Below, piece by piece: positions 17,860 through 26,682 of a DNA stretch of 64,000 bases (the stretch's first letter is position 1; each line of letters opens with the position of its first letter). Origin of the DNA: Xylanibacter muris. Lineage in GTDB: Bacteria; Bacteroidota; Bacteroidia; Bacteroidales; Bacteroidaceae. The notes below the pieces were generated by a model. That model made no database searches, was not told where the DNA came from, and saw nothing but the letters and a program-made list of their open reading frames with translations. Where the stretch lies: assembly GCF_013166605.1 (NCBI RefSeq), contig NZ_JABKKF010000011.1, positions 1 through 64,000 on the forward strand, given 5' to 3'. A program made the translations under genes and the position numbers.

Positions 17860-18138
17860 ATGAGTGATATAAAATTATCAGGTTTAATGTCTGACAATGG
17901 ATATTCATATCCTTCAGATATAGAATTGAGGAATATCTTTGCATCATCATGTGTTGAAGCTGCAGCCGCAAGAATAGGGTGTAGCGTAATGGAAATGTAT
18001 GCGAGAATGAAAAATGTAGATTTGCTCAATAAGTTTATATATCCTTTTTATGATTCACTTCATACTCAAAGCAGAGAAGTTGTAACATCAGATGTGCTCG
18101 AAGCCTTGAACACGAGAGAGCAAAGTTTGAAAAGATAG
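17860..18138 (+). CDS. DUF3791-like small protein (putative antitoxin-type partner)
   Basis: A 92-residue soluble protein with the pattern IFASSCVEAAAARIGCS, YARMKNVDLLNKF and YDSLHTQSREVV, resembling DUF3791-type proteins that sit beside DUF3990 genes. It has no membrane segment, signal peptide or DNA-binding motif. The gene is first in a three-gene unit with its own promoter and is followed after one base by the ADP-ribosyltransferase-like gene. The assignment to DUF3791 is from recalled sequence patterns and is moderately secure; an antitoxin role is inferred only from context. Confidence 0.65.
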   Translation: MSDIKLSGLMSDNGYSYPSDIELRNIFASSCVEAAAARIGCSVMEMYARMKNVDLLNKFIYPFYDSLHTQSREVVTSDVLEALNTREQSLKR

Positions 18139-18139
18139 A

Positions 18140-18625
18140 ATGAAAGTATACCACGGTAGCACAATAGTAATAAAGAGTCCGATAGTCTGTGCAGGAAGAG
18201 AACGATTGGATTTTGGAAAAGGCTTTTATGTTACTGATATAAAAGCTCAGGCTGAAATGTGGGCGAAAAGAGTTGGATATATACGTAATAGTCCAGCGAT
18301 TGTTAATGTATACCGTCTTGATATAGATAAAGTAAAGATAAAATTTCGTTATCACTATTTTGATGAATATAATCAGGCTTGGCTTAAGTTTATAATTGAG
18401 AATCGTAATGGTATAATTACTGATGACATATATGATGTAGTAGAAGGTGGTGTGGCAAATGACCGTGTTGTAGATACAGTAGAGGCTTATATGGCCAATC
18501 TTATGCCTTTGGATGTCGCTCTTCAACGGTTGTCATTGCACAGACCGAACAGTCAGTTGTGTATCAAGACACAGGCTGTAATAGATACTTGCTTCCATTT
18601 TGTAGAATCTTATCAGATACCTTAA
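18140..18625 (+). CDS. DUF3990 protein, predicted ADP-ribosyltransferase fold
   Basis: The 161 residues begin MKVYHGSTIVIKSPIV and continue LDFGKGFYVTDIKAQAEMWA, the hallmark of DUF3990, a family placed in the ADP-ribosyltransferase superfamily. The YHGS and GFYVT elements correspond to the NAD-binding His and the following strand of ART folds. A C-terminal acidic residue in the VANDRVVDTVEAY region could supply the third catalytic position. It is embedded between two small DUF3791-like genes with gaps of 1 and 4 bases, so the three form one transcript. The arrangement resembles a toxin-antitoxin module; toxicity is not shown. Base composition is more A+T-rich than the neighbouring UpxY gene. 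Confidence 0.75.
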   Translation: MKVYHGSTIVIKSPIVCAGRERLDFGKGFYVTDIKAQAEMWAKRVGYIRNSPAIVNVYRLDIDKVKIKFRYHYFDEYNQAWLKFIIENRNGIITDDIYDVVEGGVANDRVVDTVEAYMANLMPLDVALQRLSLHRPNSQLCIKTQAVIDTCFHFVESYQIP

Positions 18626-18629
18626 AGCT

Positions 18630-18836
18630 ATGTTGAGCGATTTGTTGATGTGGAATAAAATAGGCAGAATCATTACAATACTGTCTGAGCGTCTGGACAT
18701 CCCTTCAGAGCGTGCATTCGACCTGTTTTATTCTTCAAAGACTAATGAACGTCTGCATGATCCCAAAACAATGCTTTATTTGTTCAGTGACTGGTATATT
18801 TCAGACGAAGTAATCAACGAAATGAGGTCTGAATAG
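18630..18836 (+). CDS. DUF3791-like small protein downstream of DUF3990
   Basis: A 68-residue protein with the pattern ITILSERLDIPSERAFDLFY, LHDPKTMLYLFSDWYI, seen in small genes adjacent to DUF3990 in Bacteroidetes and Firmicutes. It starts four bases after the DUF3990 stop. It is soluble, acidic at the C-terminus and probably a partner of the ART-like protein. It differs clearly from the upstream 92-residue protein, so the module may carry two distinct partners. Confidence 0.65.
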   Translation: MLSDLLMWNKIGRIITILSERLDIPSERAFDLFYSSKTNERLHDPKTMLYLFSDWYISDEVINEMRSE

Positions 18837-18878
18837 ACGGGTTTACTCCAAACTTTTTACGTTTTTGAATCTTATTCA

Positions 18879-18978
18879 ATAGGGATACCGCTTTGCGATA
18901 TGTACAATGTATATTAAAACCGAGCTTATTCATTGGAGGTATATTCTCGTTTGATACATGCCAAAGGCATGTCCCTAC
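18879..18978. repeat. Inverted pair of REP-like hairpins
   Basis: A plus-oriented unit at 18879-18904 (AGGGATACCGCTTTGCGATA) and a minus-oriented unit at 18955-18978 (TAGGGACATGCCTTTGGCAT on the minus strand) are about 50 bases apart. Each is a short stem closed by a CTTTG-type loop. The same pair arrangement recurs at 48578-48671. Confidence 0.7.
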
Positions 18979-19002
18979 TTGTGGATGGGTTATGCATCCC
19001 CA

Positions 19003-19222
19003 CCTGATGCTTCCACTTCTCATCCCTTTTCCTCCCCTTTGGGGAGGTTAGGAAGGGCTTCTTCTATCTTTTTGTGATGTGGGCTTCCAACATGTAGGGA
19101 CGTGCCTTTGGCACGTGTCAGGCGTAAAAACATCCTCTAATGAGTTACCCCTAATATACCGTATATATGTGGTTGTTTTCTGCATAGTCCTTCCAAGAGT
19201 AGGGACATCGCTTTGCAATGTG
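19003..19222 (+). repeat. Dispersed repeat, copy B, with two REP-like hairpins
   Basis: This stretch contains the CTGATGCTTCCACTTCTCAT and CATCCTCTAATGAGTTACC modules shared in inverted orientation with 15538-15687. REP-like hairpins lie at 19094-19119 (TAGGGACGTGCCTTTGGCAC) and 19200-19222 (AGGGACATCGCTTTGCAATG). Together with copy A it brackets the UpxY-like gene and the DUF3990 module. I find no gene between 18837 and 19326. Confidence 0.7.
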
Positions 19223-19326
19223 AAAAAAGTCCATCCGATTCCTCTCCAAAAGAGGAGGGATGAATTGTAAATGATGTGGATAACGTTTATTATATGGAAA
19301 TATCTTTAGAACCAAAATAATATTTT

Positions 19327-20673
19327 ATGGAAATGAAAAACGACATTAAAATAGCTGTAGCCGGAACCGGCTATGTAGGATTAAGTATTGCAACATTGCT
19401 AAGCCAGCATCATAAGGTAACGGCAGTGGATGTTGTTCCGGAAAAAGTGGAACTGATAAACAACCGAAAGTCTCCGATACAGGACGAATATATAGAGAAA
19501 TATCTGGCAGAGAAGCCTTTGGATCTTACTGCCACTTTGGACGGTGCATCGGCTTATCGCGATGCGGATTTCGTGGTGATAGCAGCCCCGACAAACTATG
19601 ACTCAGTGAAGAACTATTTTGATACCTCACATGTTGAGGAAGTGATAGACCTTGTATTGGATGTCAATCCTGATGCCGTGATGGTCATCAAGAGCACTAT
19701 CCCTGTTGGTTACTGCCGTTCGCTCTATGTGAAGTATGCCAAGAAATTTGCAGAGATTCCAGAATTGAAAGGCAAGACATTCAATCTGCTGTTCTCTCCC
19801 GAGTTTTTGCGTGAAAGCAAAGCCCTGTATGATAATCTTTATCCAAGCCGCATTATAGTGGGATATCCCAAAATAATAGACAGGCCTGAATTTGAGGAAG
19901 AAAATGCGGCCATAACCACCGTGACAGATGTGGAGAAGCTGAAGGAAGCCGCCAAAACCTTTGCCGCTCTCTTGCAGGAAGGAGCAATAAAGGAGAACAT
20001 AGACACACTGTTTATGGGCATGAAAGAGGCCGAGGCCGTGAAACTCTTCGCCAATACTTACCTTGCTCTCCGTGTAAGTTATTTCAATGAGCTTGACACG
20101 TATGCGGAATTGAAAGGACTTGACACTCAGTCTATCATTGACGGTGTAGGACTCGACCCGCGCATCGGCACACACTATAACAACCCGTCTTTCGGCTATG
20201 GCGGATATTGCCTGCCCAAGGACACCAAGCAGTTGCTTGCAAACTATGCGGATGTTCCTGAGAACCTTATAGAGGCTATCGTTGAGAGCAACCGCACGCG
20301 CAAGGACTATATTGCCGATGCCGTTCTAAAGAAAGCAGGCTATTACAGTTATGCCGGTGACAACAGTTATGATACCCGGAAAGAGCGTAATTGCGTGATA
20401 GGAGTCTATCGCCTGACGATGAAATCAAACAGCGACAACTTCCGCCAGAGTGCTATCCAAGGCATAATGAAACGTATCAAGGCCAAGGGCGCGGAAGTGG
20501 TCATCTATGAGCCTACATTAGAGAATGGTTCCACATTCTTCGGAAGTCGCATCGTCAACAATCTCGAGGACTTCAAGAAGCTTAGCAATGCCATAATAGC
20601 CAACCGCTATGACTCTTGTCTTGATGATGTGGCGGAGAAGGTGTATACGCGGGATATCTTCAGGAGAGATTAA
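19327..20673 (+). CDS. ugd: UDP-glucose 6-dehydrogenase
   Basis: Cytoplasmic enzyme oxidising UDP-glucose to UDP-glucuronate with two NAD+, supplying an acidic sugar for the surface polysaccharide. The Rossmann motif GTGYVG is at residues 13-18, the substrate-binding block [12 protein letters not shown] is present, and the catalytic Cys295 lies in [12 protein letters not shown]. The length of 448 residues is a little over the short bacterial form. An ATG three codons in (residue 3) is an alternative start. It opens the polysaccharide locus, but its base composition is like the chromosome and unlike the A+T-rich genes that follow. Confidence 0.92.
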   Translation: MEMKNDIKIAVAGTGYVGLSIATLLSQHHKVTAVDVVPEKVELINNRKSPIQDEYIEKYLAEKPLDLTATLDGASAYRDADFVVIAAPTNYDSVKNYFDTSHVEEVIDLVLDVNPDAVMVIKSTIPVGYCRSLYVKYAKKFAEIPELKGKTFNLLFSPEFLRESKALYDNLYPSRIIVGYPKIIDRPEFEEENAAITTVTDVEKLKEAAKTFAALLQEGAIKENIDTLFMGMKEAEAVKLFANTYLALRVSYFNELDTYAELKGLDTQSIIDGVGLDPRIGTHYNNPSFGYGGYCLPKDTKQLLANYADVPENLIEAIVESNRTRKDYIADAVLKKAGYYSYAGDNSYDTRKERNCVIGVYRLTMKSNSDNFRQSAIQGIMKRIKAKGAEVVIYEPTLENGSTFFGSRIVNNLEDFKKLSNAIIANRYDSCLDDVAEKVYTRDIFRRD

Positions 20674-20789
20674 ATTTTGATTAACTGTATTCTTGAATAT
20701 TGCCCCAAACCTGTCATGCAGTGCAGTTCCATTGACATTTAATGACAACAATGAGTTTCCTTTACTTTATAACTAAACTGAATGATATA

Positions 20790-20930
20790 ATGGATAATAA
20801 CAAATTTCAGATGATTTTACTTGAGTGGACTATGGCTATGCTGGACGGTATAAACAAAGTAGATTGGGATGAAGTTGCCATTCATGGATCTTTTAATAGC
20901 TTTATAGCCATTGATGCAAGCCAAGTTTGA
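20790..20930 (+). CDS. Possible small hypothetical protein
   Basis: An open frame of 46 codons from ATG (an upstream ATG at 20742 would add 16 codons) encodes an acidic peptide, MDNNKFQMILLEWTMAML and onward, with no family I recognise. It lies between ugd and the acyltransferase remnant. It may be a real small gene or a decayed fragment. The remaining sequence from 20931 to 21171 shows no feature. Confidence 0.25.
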   Translation: MDNNKFQMILLEWTMAMLDGINKVDWDEVAIHGSFNSFIAIDASQV

Positions 20931-21171
20931 GATTCGACTTCTTACCATCCATACTATTTTATGGACAATAATATAAGAAACTTAAATATTTTCTTATAAT
21001 TATTGTAAACAGTATAAACGTATAAGTAAATACCTTTATACTTGACGAATCGGGTCTGACTATTTGGGAATTGCTGACCAAGTGTCGTTTTGTATATATT
21101 TTAGTGACACAAAATATGATATAAAAATGTCTATAGATTGAGTGCTAACAAATTAATATAGTTTTAATATA

Positions 21172-22178
21172 ATGAATGGAATAATTCGAAAAAGTAATTT
21201 TGAATTATTACGAATATTTGCAATGTCATGTATTTTATATTATCATCTTATAATATACTATATATTGCCATTAAATGCTTATTCGTATATAATATATTCA
21301 TTACAGTTACCTTTACATGTAGGTGTTTTGCTTTTTATATTTATTTCTGGATATTTTGGAATAAAACCAACTTTAAGAGGATGGAGCAAATTACTTTTGA
21401 TGGCAATGATATATTATATACCGCTTCAGCTTGTTTATGATATAACACATCATGCTGGATTTGGTACAATCATTAGGGATTTATTAGTAATATCTCGCGG
21501 TCCTTATTGGTTCATAAAAATATATTTATTATTCTATTTGTTTGTTCCTATAGTTAATAAGTTCCTAATCAATTTAGATATCAAACATCGTTTTTACATG
21601 TTATTGTTCTTAGCTATAATAAATATTTGGTTTGGGTGTTTGACACGTTGTGATATAAGTTTGATAGATGGTAAAAGCATTGTGAATTTTACCCTTTTAT
21701 ATGTAATAGGCGATACTATACGTATTTTTGAATACAACCTGCAAAAATGGAATACAATTACACTACTCGCTATTTTTATATGTTTTAATATGTTTATAAT
21801 GCTATCTAGTTATATTTTTTTGGAAGTGTTATAAATAAGGTTGTAATGTTACTTTGCTTCGGTTATAATAGTCCAGGATTAATTTTTAATGCGATATTAT
21901 TGTTTTTGTGTTTTGCTAAAATGCAATTTTCATCACGTATGATAAACTATTTATCTTCTTCTGTTTTTGCTGTTTACCTTATAACAGATCAGACTGTGAT
22001 ACGAAATATTGTCCTGAAAAATACTGTTGATTTATTTATCCCATATATGCAAACTTTGCCTTGCTTATTAATTATGTTACTTTTTATTACGTTGATAATG
22101 ATGGTATGTTGTGTTATTGTAGATAAAATTTTTGCTCCGATATGGAGTATAGTTCGTTTTATTCCAAAGAAGGGTTAA
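21172..22178 (+). pseudogene. Acyltransferase-3 family membrane protein, frameshifted in a T7 tract
   Basis: Together the two frames give one membrane O-acyltransferase of about 335 residues. The first frame (21172-21834) starts MNGIIRKSNFELLRIFAMS and contains ILYYHLIIYYI with the family His. The second frame is open from 21810 and continues FFGSVINKVVMLLCFGYNSPG to VYLITDQTV and the C-terminal membrane segments. The switch point falls in a run of seven T at 21815-21821; one extra T would restore a single frame. Such enzymes decorate surface glycans with acetyl or succinyl groups. It could be a true mutation, a phase-variable tract or a sequencing error. Confidence 0.8.
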
Positions 22179-22207
22179 ATATTTGGTATATTATAAATAT
22201 AATAGCT

Positions 22208-23737
22208 ATGTCACAATTATCAACAAATAATAAACGTTTAGCAATAAACACATTGTTACTTTATCTAAGGCAATTATTTGTTATTGTTATAAGTCTATAT
22301 ACAAGTCGCGTAGTCCTTAACACGTTAGGTGTAAATGATTATGGCATACATAATATTGTAGGAGGGGTTGTTGGAATGCTCTCTTTCTTAACAGTAGCTT
22401 TAACGTCCGCATCCCAACGTTTTATTTCCTATGAACTTGGAACAGGAGATGTAAAAAAACTTAAGCAGGTTTTCACAACGTCTATCATAATACATCTATT
22501 ATTAGGTGTTTTTGTGTTATTTGTGGCAGAGACTGTTGGATTATGGTTCCTAAATACACATTTGAATATTGTATCAGAAAGAATGAATGCTGCAAATTGG
22601 GTATATCAATGCGCTATATTAACAACTATATTGTCTATAATTACAGTGCCGTATAATTCTGTAATAGTTGCTCATGAGAGAATGGATGTTTTTGCATATG
22701 TTGGTATTGGAAATACAATAATGAAACTAATTATTGTATATTTATTATTATTATCTCCGTGGGACAAGCTTATAACATATGCTATACTCGGATTGCTTGT
22801 ACAAAGTTCTTTTTGGTTTATATATAGGGGCTATTGTACAAAGCATTTTATAGAATGTAAGCAAATGGAACGGCCAACTAAACCAATGATAATAAATTTC
22901 TTTTCATTTGCTGGTTGGAGTTTTGTTGGTAATTTAGGTTTTTCGTTTAAAGATCAAGCTTCAAACATTATTTTGAATCTATTCTTTGGTACTGTGGTAA
23001 ATGCAGCACGCGGAATTGCTAATCAGGTTAATGGTATTATGTATAATTTTACGGCAAGTTTTTTAATGGCATTAAATCCACAAATAACTAAGGAATATTC
23101 TGGAGGAAATATAAAAAGAACAATAAATATGGTATATGCAGGATGTAGGTTGTCTCCTTATTTAATGGGGATTATGTGTATACCTTTGATTATTAATACA
23201 CGTTATTTGTTATCTTTATGGTTGGGAGATTATCCCACATATACGATAGAGTTTATACAGTTGACTTTAATAGTAGCAATAATAGGTTGTATGGCTACTC
23301 CAATTGTTACAGCCTTGCAGGCCACAGGACGTATAAAAGTTTTCCAAATAGTTATTTCTATAGTAATGTTGAGTGAACTCCCTATTTCTTATCTCGTTCT
23401 AAGAATAGGAGGGTTGCCATATATGGCAATGTATCCGACAGTTGTTATTACTTTTATTGGCTTATATGCACGTTTTATAATATTGAAAAATATGACACCT
23501 GAATATAGTTATAAAATATTTACAAAAGATATTGTCCTTAAAAATGTTTTCGTATTAGGTCTAGCGTATATTCTTTCAAAATATGTATATATAGATGGTA
23601 ATGGCTTGGGGCTATTTTTGTTAAATGGAATTTCTTCTTTCATAATAACATTATTTATTGTTATATCTTTTGGTTTAAAGACAGAAGAACGGATAATTCT
23701 ATTTAATTACATAAAAAATAGATTTAAGAGAAAGTAA
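22208..23737 (+). CDS. wzx: Polysaccharide flippase (Wzx-like, MATE/MVF superfamily)
   Basis: A 509-residue polytopic membrane protein with about 12-14 hydrophobic segments, taken from ATG 22208 (MSQLSTNNKRLAINTLLLY), just before the first membrane segment. The N-terminal block LYTSRVVLNTLGVNDYGIHN with IVGGVVGMLSF is typical of Bacteroidetes O-unit/capsule flippases, which move undecaprenyl-linked repeat units across the inner membrane. The upstream in-frame extension overlaps the acyltransferase end and is not needed. It is placed between the acyltransferase and the first glycosyltransferase. Confidence 0.85.
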   Translation: MSQLSTNNKRLAINTLLLYLRQLFVIVISLYTSRVVLNTLGVNDYGIHNIVGGVVGMLSFLTVALTSASQRFISYELGTGDVKKLKQVFTTSIIIHLLLGVFVLFVAETVGLWFLNTHLNIVSERMNAANWVYQCAILTTILSIITVPYNSVIVAHERMDVFAYVGIGNTIMKLIIVYLLLLSPWDKLITYAILGLLVQSSFWFIYRGYCTKHFIECKQMERPTKPMIINFFSFAGWSFVGNLGFSFKDQASNIILNLFFGTVVNAARGIANQVNGIMYNFTASFLMALNPQITKEYSGGNIKRTINMVYAGCRLSPYLMGIMCIPLIINTRYLLSLWLGDYPTYTIEFIQLTLIVAIIGCMATPIVTALQATGRIKVFQIVISIVMLSELPISYLVLRIGGLPYMAMYPTVVITFIGLYARFIILKNMTPEYSYKIFTKDIVLKNVFVLGLAYILSKYVYIDGNGLGLFLLNGISSFIITLFIVISFGLKTEERIILFNYIKNRFKRK

Positions 23738-23779
23738 GTTTGATAATATTTGTTTTATAAAATAAAACATAAACCTGAG

Positions 23780-24967
23780 ATGAAATCAATATTGATAGTA
23801 TATAATACTCTTTCAATAGGTGGAAGCACAACATCTTTGTTGTCATTGTTAAATGAATTAGATACTAAGAAATATAAGGTTGATTTGCTGTTGCGTGATA
23901 AAGGAACGTATGATTTTATGATTCCACAGAGTGTGAATGTTTTACCTTATTTAATTTCTTCTGATAAAAAAAAGGCTTTGACTTTGCGCAAACTTTTTAG
24001 CCTAACGAGTATTTTTAGCATGGTGAAAGGAATATTTTGGAATAAAATCATGAAATATCCAAATTATCGTACGCAAATAATGTCAATAGATACATTACGT
24101 TACTGTCAGCCTATAACAACAAAATATGATGTTGCTATATCATTTATAGAGTGTTTGCCGCTTTATTACACGATGTCTTCTGTTTTGGCGGATAAATATA
24201 TATCTTGGATTCATGTTGATTATAAAGGAGCCAAAATGAATGCGAGAATAGATGATAAGTTCTTGAATAAATCCGATAAAATTGTACTTGTTTCAGAATA
24301 TTGCAAACAAACTTTTGATGAATTATTCCCTAAATATTCAAATAAAAGTATTGTTGTAGAAAACCTTTTATCTGATAAATTTGTTAAGAAACGTTCTGTT
24401 GAATATGTTGAAATGCATTTGCCATTGTTTAATAAGAACAATATTAATTTTGTTTCAGTATGTCGAATTGTTTTTAGTCATAAAGGATTAGATAGAGGTG
24501 TTAATGCTTTGGCTTTGTTAAAGAAAGAAGGATTGTTGAAGGAAAGTTTTAGATGGTATATTATTGGTGATGGATTAGATTCTGATAAGCTGGCAAATAT
24601 GATTGAAAATGGTGGGCTTAGTAATCATGTTTTTATGTGTGGAGCGTTTGGTAATCCACTTCCACTTGTTCGTGAATGTGATGTTTTTTTTCTTCCGTCA
24701 AGATACGAAGGTAAGCCAATGGCTGTAACTGAAGCCCAAATGTTAGGTCTTGTGCCTGTTGTTACAGAATATGCATCGGCTAAAGAGCAAATAAATAATG
24801 GAAAAGACGGAATAATACTTCCGAATATAGATGTGGAAGTTTATAATTTCTTTAGGTTGTTAATGTTAGATGGTGTTGATTTTGTGTTTATGAAAGATAG
24901 AGTTGTTAACAGGACATATTCAAACTTAGATGAATATAAAAAGATAGAAAGGCTTATAGATGAGTAG
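23780..24967 (+). CDS. Glycosyltransferase family 4
   Basis: A GT-B fold sugar transferase of 395 residues. The chosen start (MKSILIVYNTLSIGGSTTSL) places the N-terminal Rossmann strand and Gly-rich loop at the very beginning; ten extra codons upstream lack this sense. The C-terminal half has the GT4 donor-binding region FFLPSRYEGKPMAVTEAQML, with the E-x7-E-type motif. It acts at the cytoplasmic face on the growing repeat unit. Sugar specificity cannot be told. It overlaps the next gene by eight bases, so translation is probably coupled. Confidence 0.85.
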   Translation: MKSILIVYNTLSIGGSTTSLLSLLNELDTKKYKVDLLLRDKGTYDFMIPQSVNVLPYLISSDKKKALTLRKLFSLTSIFSMVKGIFWNKIMKYPNYRTQIMSIDTLRYCQPITTKYDVAISFIECLPLYYTMSSVLADKYISWIHVDYKGAKMNARIDDKFLNKSDKIVLVSEYCKQTFDELFPKYSNKSIVVENLLSDKFVKKRSVEYVEMHLPLFNKNNINFVSVCRIVFSHKGLDRGVNALALLKKEGLLKESFRWYIIGDGLDSDKLANMIENGGLSNHVFMCGAFGNPLPLVRECDVFFLPSRYEGKPMAVTEAQMLGLVPVVTEYASAKEQINNGKDGIILPNIDVEVYNFFRLLMLDGVDFVFMKDRVVNRTYSNLDEYKKIERLIDE

Positions 24968-25487
24968 ATTTTGTTATTACTTTAAAATTATAACGAATTT
25001 TTGTTATGTTGTGATTGCAAGAATATTACATTTAGGTCTAAGAATTTCATTTATCCAATTATGGGGTCAATATCTTGATATAAAAATAAAAAATAAAGGT
25101 AAAGTTGTGATTGGTAGGAGGTTGCAAACTAGAACAAACATACACTTAATGGTTGATAACGGATTTCTAAAAATTCAAGATAATGTTTTTATGAATCATA
25201 ATGTTTCAATTACTTCGGTTGATAAGATAGAAATAGAATCTAATGTAACAATTGCCAATAATGTTGTTATAATAGATCATGATCATGACTTACATAATAA
25301 AAATGGATTCATTTCTGCCCCAATTCTTATTAAAGAAGGAACATGGATAGGCGCGAATGCTGTTATTTTGAAAGGTGTTACTTTAGGAACAAATTCTGTT
25401 GTCGCTGCAGGCTCTGTTGTAATAAAATCAGTTCCAGATAATACCATTGTTGGTGGAATTCCTGCGCGTTTTATTAAGAATATATAG
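24960..25487 (+). CDS. Hexapeptide-repeat O-acyltransferase
   Basis: A 175-residue protein with a hydrophobic N-terminus (about residues 5-30) and a left-handed beta-helix domain. Hexapeptide turns such as WIGANAVILKGVTLG and NSVVAAGSVV are clear, and IIDHDHDLH holds the probable catalytic His. It resembles the WcaF/NodL/CatB type acetyltransferases that modify sugars of surface polysaccharides. The gene overlaps the preceding GT4 gene and is followed after two bases by the polymerase gene. Confidence 0.85.
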   Translation: MSRFCYYFKIITNFCYVVIARILHLGLRISFIQLWGQYLDIKIKNKGKVVIGRRLQTRTNIHLMVDNGFLKIQDNVFMNHNVSITSVDKIEIESNVTIANNVVIIDHDHDLHNKNGFISAPILIKEGTWIGANAVILKGVTLGTNSVVAAGSVVIKSVPDNTIVGGIPARFIKNI

Positions 25488-25489
25488 TT

Positions 25490-26674
25490 ATGATATTATT
25501 TTTCATTACCCTTTGTTTTCTTGTATTTATACTTTACAATGCTCAATCCAGAGATAGAGAAAATAGAGTGTTTTTTGTTGCTTTGTTTTTTGCAGGGTTG
25601 GCATTCTTTCAAAGTGTAGATATTAATTCTGATTTGCAAGTAGCATTTTCGCATCTTAATCAAATAAGGAAATTTGGATGGAAGTATTTTGATAATGATA
25701 TTGAATCAAGTTTTTATTTTACTGGACGCGATGCACTAAAGCTATATTTTTATCTTTTGAGTTTCTTTTCATATAATAATTTTTATTCCGCAATATCTAT
25801 ATTCTTTATTTATTATTTGCCAATGAAGAATGTGCTATTATTAAGTAAAAGATACTCTTTACAAAATTTACAAATAAATTATTTACTGATACTTATAATT
25901 ATTACGATAGACTTTTATGATTGTGCAAATGGTGTACGTAACGCTTTGGCGTTTGCTGTATTTGCTCATGCTATAGTATTAGATTTATATTATAAAAAAC
26001 ATATATATATAATATTGTGGTGTATATTTCTTTATCTTATATCTGCTTTTTTGCATTCATCAGCTTGGATTCTTATCGTTTTACGAATTTTGTTATTGCT
26101 ATGTATTCGTAAAAAAACATTGTTGGTTATGGGTTGTTTTGTAATATTTTGGTCATTTTATGTTTTAACTTTTTCTCCTTTCCTAACAGACTCTGATAAT
26201 AGTGTATTTCAATCTCTTAACCATCATGTAGAAGCATATACAGATAGTACATCAGAATCTTTAAATTTTGATAGTGAGTCATTTAATAATAGAAAATCCT
26301 ATATTCTCATGCGAAGTTTTCGCATTTTACATGTAATTGTTGTTCTTTATTTTTTTACTAAGATGCTAAAAAGTTATAAAACAACAATGTTACAAAACTA
26401 TGTTTTTTTATTGGGATGTTTTTGTATAGGTGCTACATCTGTTAATTTGGCAACAAATATTTTATCTAGATTCTCTTTTGAGATGATATTTTTGGTTCCT
26501 TTATTTTGCTTGGAGAGTTTGGTGTCCCCAATAGGTAATAAATATAGGATACTTTTTAATATAAAGATGAATTCTTTACTTCTAAGTTTAACAATAGTGG
26601 CATTATTATTTAATTACTATATGTTTAGATATCATTATTATTATATGTTATTTAATTTTTGTTTATATAAGTAA
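25490..26674 (+). CDS. wzy: EpsG-like polysaccharide polymerase (Wzy role)
   Basis: A 394-residue polytopic membrane protein with about ten hydrophobic segments and very high A+T content. The block DCANGVRNALAFAVFAHAIV and the later LHSSAWI match the EpsG family, which joins undecaprenyl-linked repeat units in the periplasm. The locus has a flippase and no other polymerase candidate, so it most likely fills the Wzy role. It starts three bases after the acyltransferase gene. Confidence 0.8.
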   Translation: MILFFITLCFLVFILYNAQSRDRENRVFFVALFFAGLAFFQSVDINSDLQVAFSHLNQIRKFGWKYFDNDIESSFYFTGRDALKLYFYLLSFFSYNNFYSAISIFFIYYLPMKNVLLLSKRYSLQNLQINYLLILIIITIDFYDCANGVRNALAFAVFAHAIVLDLYYKKHIYIILWCIFLYLISAFLHSSAWILIVLRILLLLCIRKKTLLVMGCFVIFWSFYVLTFSPFLTDSDNSVFQSLNHHVEAYTDSTSESLNFDSESFNNRKSYILMRSFRILHVIVVLYFFTKMLKSYKTTMLQNYVFLLGCFCIGATSVNLATNILSRFSFEMIFLVPLFCLESLVSPIGNKYRILFNIKMNSLLLSLTIVALLFNYYMFRYHYYYMLFNFCLYK

Positions 26675-26682
26675 TTTGCAAT

